DNA of 64,000 bases, from positions 107,766,034-107,830,033 of the forward strand of contig OZ035962.1 in NCBI GenBank assembly GCA_964034945.1, written 5' to 3'. Positions 60,304 to 64,000 of this stretch are shown here, piece after piece (position 1 is the first letter of the stretch; every line of letters starts with the position of its first letter). The notes beneath the pieces are model-generated. The model saw only the letters and a list, made by a program, of their open reading frames with translations, had not been told where the DNA came from and searched no databases. The stretch is from Chrysopilus asiliformis. Its lineage: Eukaryota > Arthropoda > Insecta > Diptera > Rhagionidae. A program made the position numbers and the translations under genes.

Positions 60304-60900
60304 TTATAGCATTTTTATTGCACCATCAAGAACTAATGTGTAAAACAATTGAAACTGACCGAAGGTATTATTCCAATAAAAATAATGATTTGTCGAAAAA
60401 TTCGCGTCAGGAAGATAAGCAGGCAAAATGTGTTCTGGAAATTCAAAGTTCTTAATTACGTAAAATCCGTTCAATATTGGACATTCGAATGGCAAATTTA
60501 TAGATCTCTCCATATTTTTGGCGAGGCCTTCGAGAAAAGGATGACGTTTTGACAATTCACATACTCGGCAAAAGTCAAGTGTGTGATTGAGGATGTAGAA
60601 TTCACTTTTATAAAGATGTAGTAAAAATTCTATTTTATAAGTCATTGTTGTTAAATTTCTTACAACTTCTACTGTCCCATCCAAAGATTTGTTGGCCACA
60701 ATAGTCAAATTTACGTTCATTATACTCGTGTCACCATAACTTTTGTAATTATACAAAAATGTTTTGGGGCGTTTCTACAAATAAGTACAACAAAAAAAAA
60801 TATTAAAAAATGAGAAAATAAAAAAAATATTTCTATTAATTCTTACGCAATGTACCAACAAAAAAGTTGAAAAAATTATTGCCACGTAAAAAAACTGCAT
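60304..60900 (-). CDS. DUF1091 family secreted protein (gene 3)
   Basis: Exon 1 (60900-60847) encodes the signal peptide MQFFYVAIIFSTFLLVHC. A 72-base intron with GTAAGA donor and TTTGTAG acceptor follows, in phase 0. Exon 2 (60774-60304) gives 156 residues, starting KRPKTFLYNYKSYGD. The core motifs are NHTLDFCRVCELSKRHPF, LPFECPILNGFYVIKNFEF, LPAYLPDANF and FYWNNTFGQFQLFY. The exon layout and motif order equal those of gene 1, but the sequence is nearer to the pseudogene at 58267, so these two arose from a later duplication. Several N-glycosylation sequons are present (NLT, NHT, NNT), in keeping with secretion. Predicted product is 174 residues; its biological role is unknown. The shorter start inside exon 2 would lose the signal peptide and was rejected. 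Confidence 0.85.
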
Positions 60901-61143
60901 TTCGAAAAACCGAATCGTTCGAGAAAAGCTATATTTTACTAACTATTTTTTTTATTATAAAAGAAAATGTAACTCACGCAAAAACGGTTGGTACAAAAAA
61001 ATTATGGTCGATTTAATTTACGACCAGCAATTATGAATTTTTAAATTACATATTTTGCTGAAAACATATTTTGCTGAATATTAGATAACATCACAGTCAA
61101 TAATATCTTTTATGTTAACCCTGAAACAACTAACAATTGTGGT

Positions 61144-61300
61144 CACTTGAACTTTTTTTTACTTTCCTCTTCTCTAGAGGGAAAGTATTGTATTTATGAC
61201 GGAGACCGACTCGAGAACGGGGGTAGATAAAAAAATTTCGTGTCTTAAATAACTCTAGAACGTATTGACCTAGCGACTTGAAATTTTTTGTAAACAAGTT
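61144..61300 (+). repeat. dispersed repeat, partner of 49900-50120
   Basis: TTTACTTTCCTCTTCTCTAG, GGAAAGTATTGTATTTATG, CTTAAATAACTCTAGAACGT and GACCTAGCGACTTGAAATTT follow in the same order as on the minus strand of 50120-49900, with an internal deletion. Confidence 0.6.
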
Positions 61301-61335
61301 TTACGAAAATCGTAGTTTTTTGTTAACGTTTGAAA

Positions 61336-61425
61336 AAATAGCGGTCGCCATACCATTTTTTTTTTAAATAGCGGTTGCCATACCATTTTTTCTTTAAATA
61401 GCGGTTGCCATACCATTTTTTCTTT
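61336..61425 (+). repeat. 30-bp tandem repeat, three units
   Basis: Three copies of AAATAGCGGTTGCCATACCA plus a T-rich tail stand in a row; the first differs at one base of GGTTGCC and in the T run. Confidence 0.85.
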
Positions 61426-62011
61426 GAAAAAATACAGTTTTTTGAAAATTTCTAGGAAACTGCGCTATTATGAAAAAAATGTCTTAACCCAATTTAAAGG
61501 AAATAAAATGTTTTACATTTTTTTTGTTGAAACGGTTTTTACGCATTTTTACCGTTTTTACGTATTTTAGATATTTGAAAAAATATTTTTTCCGAAATTA
61601 AATATTGCAGAGGAAAGTTTTTTAAAATTTATATTTGCTTGAAACTCCTAGCTATCCCAAATCAAGTAGCTTGAAGAGTTTAAATTTTAAATTAATAAAT
61701 TTCTTCTCAGCATAAACTTATCAATTTTATTTTATTCCAGGAAACCTGCGCCAAATTAACCACAATCGAAAATTAAAAACATCGATCTCTGCGTGTAAAT
61801 CCATCAAACTATTTCGAGTTAATTAAAAAACAGTTTCTACAAAAAAACTTAAAAAACTGGTAAAGTTTAAAAAAAAACTAGTAAAAAACCTAAAAAATGA
61901 GAATGGTATAGATTTAGGCGCTACGCTAATACCAAAATGTTCAGCAAATTTGTTCAGCATGAAAAAATCAAGTCAGCCTAAAGAGCATCTACAGTGGACA
62001 ATCGCACTTAA

Positions 62012-62283
62012 CCCGTTCGGTACATGTTTTTTTCTATGGGCGTTAAAAATTCTCTCTATACAAATTAATGATGTTTAAGCTATCAGTATTCATTTAACAA
62101 AAAAAAAAATTAAAAATTTTTAGTTTTTACAAATGCGTTTACTTTTTACTCAAAAAATCAAAATTGGGTCACAAATGCACTTAAAGGTGCACTGAATGAG
62201 AATAGAGTGTTGAAAATAAATAAATAAGAAGTCAATTCAAATTTTTAACTGCATTGCCATATGGCATCAAAATACCGAATGGG
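62012..62283 (+). mobile_element. piggyBac-type MITE, 272 bp (copy 1)
   Basis: Ends CCCGTTCGGTACATG and ATACCGAATGGG, flanked by TTAA (62008-62011, 62284-62287). The interior includes CTCAAAAAATCAAAATTGGG and GGTGCACTGAATGAGAATAG. A second copy in the same orientation is at 63166-63463. Confidence 0.8.
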
Positions 62284-62299
62284 TTAACAGACTGTCCTA

Positions 62300-62571
62300 C
62301 ACTCAGAAAAATGGAGGCTAACTCGACGACCTACATACGGCGTAATTGGCCTCGGGCAGGCGCGCGTTCGCCTGCATGTGGGCAAGTAAAACTGAGTTGA
62401 CCTGTGGTCGGAGAAATTCTGAGATTAAGCTACCAGCAGGTGAAGTAGGGCATTGGGAGCTGCACGAGTTGACCTTAGATAGGTTAACTCTGACCGCTAG
62501 CTGGATTACAGAAACCTCTGTAAGGTCAGAGTTAACCTGACAAAAAGTTGACCTGGACATTTTTCTGAGTG
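62300..62571. mobile_element. MITE, 272 bp, TA target (copy 2)
   Basis: Same family as 51320-51602 in the opposite orientation, with CACTCAGAAAAATG ends and flanking TA (62298-62299, 62572-62573). It carries a small rearrangement near GGTTAACTCTGACC and several substitutions. Confidence 0.88.
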
Positions 62572-62573
62572 TA

Positions 62574-63161
62574 TAAATTCTACCTGTAAGAACAGTTTTT
62601 TCACCAGATTAGAACAGTCTGTAAACTTGATTGCAATTTATTAAAACAACTACAACTTTCCAAATCTTTTTGATGCCTCAATCATTTGTAAAAATGATTC
62701 AAATTTTTCTAGTTTTTCGAGTTCGTTTGTCAGCTATAAACAGTTTTCGAGCTCCGCGCTTAAATCCTTTTCACTTTCAAGAGTGAAATGTTTATGGCGT
62801 GGAGATGCGTTTGAATATTTTCCATGTTTGTCTGTTTGTTATGCAGATTATGAACCTTTTTATTGCTGTAAGATCGTTTACTAAAATTAGGGAATTGCTC
62901 TTTATTTTATTATCAATTTTTTTATTTTCTTATGGTTTTGTAAATACGATTTTGTATGGTTTTTATGTTAAAATTTAGACTTTTTATGGCTAATTTTTTA
63001 AGTGTGAAAAACTGTGTAAATTACTTTAGGTACTGCTTAGTGTCCATTTAACCAAGTTTTTTGATCTCTGGTAACTTTAACAAGTAACTTTGGTCGTCTA
63101 AGCTGGTAGCTTGCTTACGGCAGACATCTCACAAAGTCCGTTTTTTTTTTGTTTTTCATAG
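62574..63161. other. spacer, nothing recognised
   Basis: AT-rich unique sequence between two MITEs. No frame or motif worth listing. Confidence 0.5.
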
Positions 63162-63165
63162 TTAA

Positions 63166-63463
63166 CCCGTTCGGTACATGTTTTTTTCTGGGGGGGTTAA
63201 AGATTCTCTCTATACAAATTAATAATGTTTAAGCTATTAGTACCTATTCATTTAAAACAAAAAAAATTTAAAAAAAAATTAAAAATTTTACTTTTTTTCA
63301 AATACGCCCACTGTGGTCCAGCTTTTTACTCAAAAAATCAAAATTGGGTCACAAATGCACTTAATGGTGCACTGAATGAGAATAGAGTGTTGAAAATAAA
63401 TAAGTAATAAGTAAATTCAGATTTTTAACTGCGTTGCCATATGGCATCAAAATACCTAATGGG
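63166..63463 (+). mobile_element. piggyBac-type MITE, 298 bp (copy 2)
   Basis: CCCGTTCGGTACATG to ATACCTAATGGG between TTAA tetranucleotides (63162-63165, 63464-63467). It is longer than copy 1 because of additional bases in the A-rich middle and a CCACTGTGGTCCAGC insert. Confidence 0.8.
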
Positions 63464-63467
63464 TTAA

Positions 63468-64000
63468 TGAACCGTCTCAGTCGAACAAATATTCGAGTCA
63501 TGAACGGTTTCATCTTATACAAGTTTCACTGTAACTATAATTAAATGTATCAGGACAATGTTCTAAAAATTGATTAAATTTTCGTAAATATGACGGGCAT
63601 TAAAATTTTATTGGTTGTTAGAAATCTTTTATCTGTTAAATATTGGAAAATTTAAATGTAATCAAAATTCGTGATTAATAAAGAGTAAAATAGTGTAATT
63701 TTGTTGGTTTAAAATAGATTTTATTAAAACAGATTCGTCATCAGTGATCTTAAAAGCTAATTTTCCCGAAAAATGAAAAAAGGATATTCGCGTTATTCTT
63801 ACAGGACGTGAACGATTTTTTTTCTAAGAAATGACTTAACGCAATCGGATTTTTACTACCGAAAACATCAAATGATTTCATCAAATTCGCTCTAACGAGA
63901 AAAATTATTCGGAATTTAAAAAAAAACTAATGGCAAACTGTTGATATCTGCACACTCTGGCATTTCAAACCATCAGAATTACGGAACTCCAATATTCCTC
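63468..64000. other. right-edge stretch, nothing recognised
   Basis: AT-rich, with one word (TTACAGGACGTGAACG at 63799) reminiscent of the repeat at 59868-60035. No coding evidence. Confidence 0.45.

Larger units (their letters stand above)
60901..62007. other. spacer with dispersed and tandem repeats
   Basis: Upstream of DUF1091 gene 3 the DNA is AT-rich with no clear promoter motif. A dispersed repeat and a 30-bp tandem array lie at 61144-61425. Nothing else was recognised up to the MITE at 62012. Confidence 0.4.

Overview
The window is animal, almost certainly dipteran (fly or midge), nuclear DNA. Two things support this. Two coding exons encode the hinge, ligand-binding domain and complete F domain of the nuclear receptor E75 (Eip75B), and they keep long blocks of the Drosophila F domain through to its C-terminal His-Lys-Val-x-Leu-Glu-Ala end. 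The right end also carries a small cluster of DUF1091-type secreted proteins, a family expanded in flies. Introns have GT-AG borders and non-coding DNA is AT-rich with many homopolymer runs. No bacterial, viral or CRISPR features were seen.

Layout. Bases 1-6327 are the 3' part of a large E75 intron; the zinc-finger exons and promoters lie off the left edge. Exon 6328-6566 is followed by a 10.7 kb intron (6567-17227) and the terminal coding exon 17228-19357. A very AT-rich 3' UTR-like tract runs to about 23.7 kb. From 24 kb to 56.8 kb no intact host gene is recognisable. Instead there is a dense, partly nested collection of mobile elements: a complete short Helitron and a truncated second copy, an internally deleted mariner, an older mariner fossil, a LINE reverse-transcriptase fragment, several MITE families (TA, TTA/TAA and TTAA targets) and a 2.3 kb foldback palindrome containing a piece of coding sequence. 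From 56.9 to 60.9 kb, three tandem DUF1091 paralogues lie on the minus strand: two intact two-exon genes flanking a pseudogene with three in-frame stops. The last 3 kb again hold MITEs.

Function. E75 is an ecdysone-induced, haem-binding repressor of the NR1D (Rev-erb) type. Its large intron holds five matches to the Ftz-F1/orphan-receptor half-site consensus, which suggests but does not show intronic regulation. The DUF1091 proteins have signal-peptide first exons and are predicted to be secreted; their roles are unknown. All family calls come from reading the sequence and remembered family features. No database search was run.
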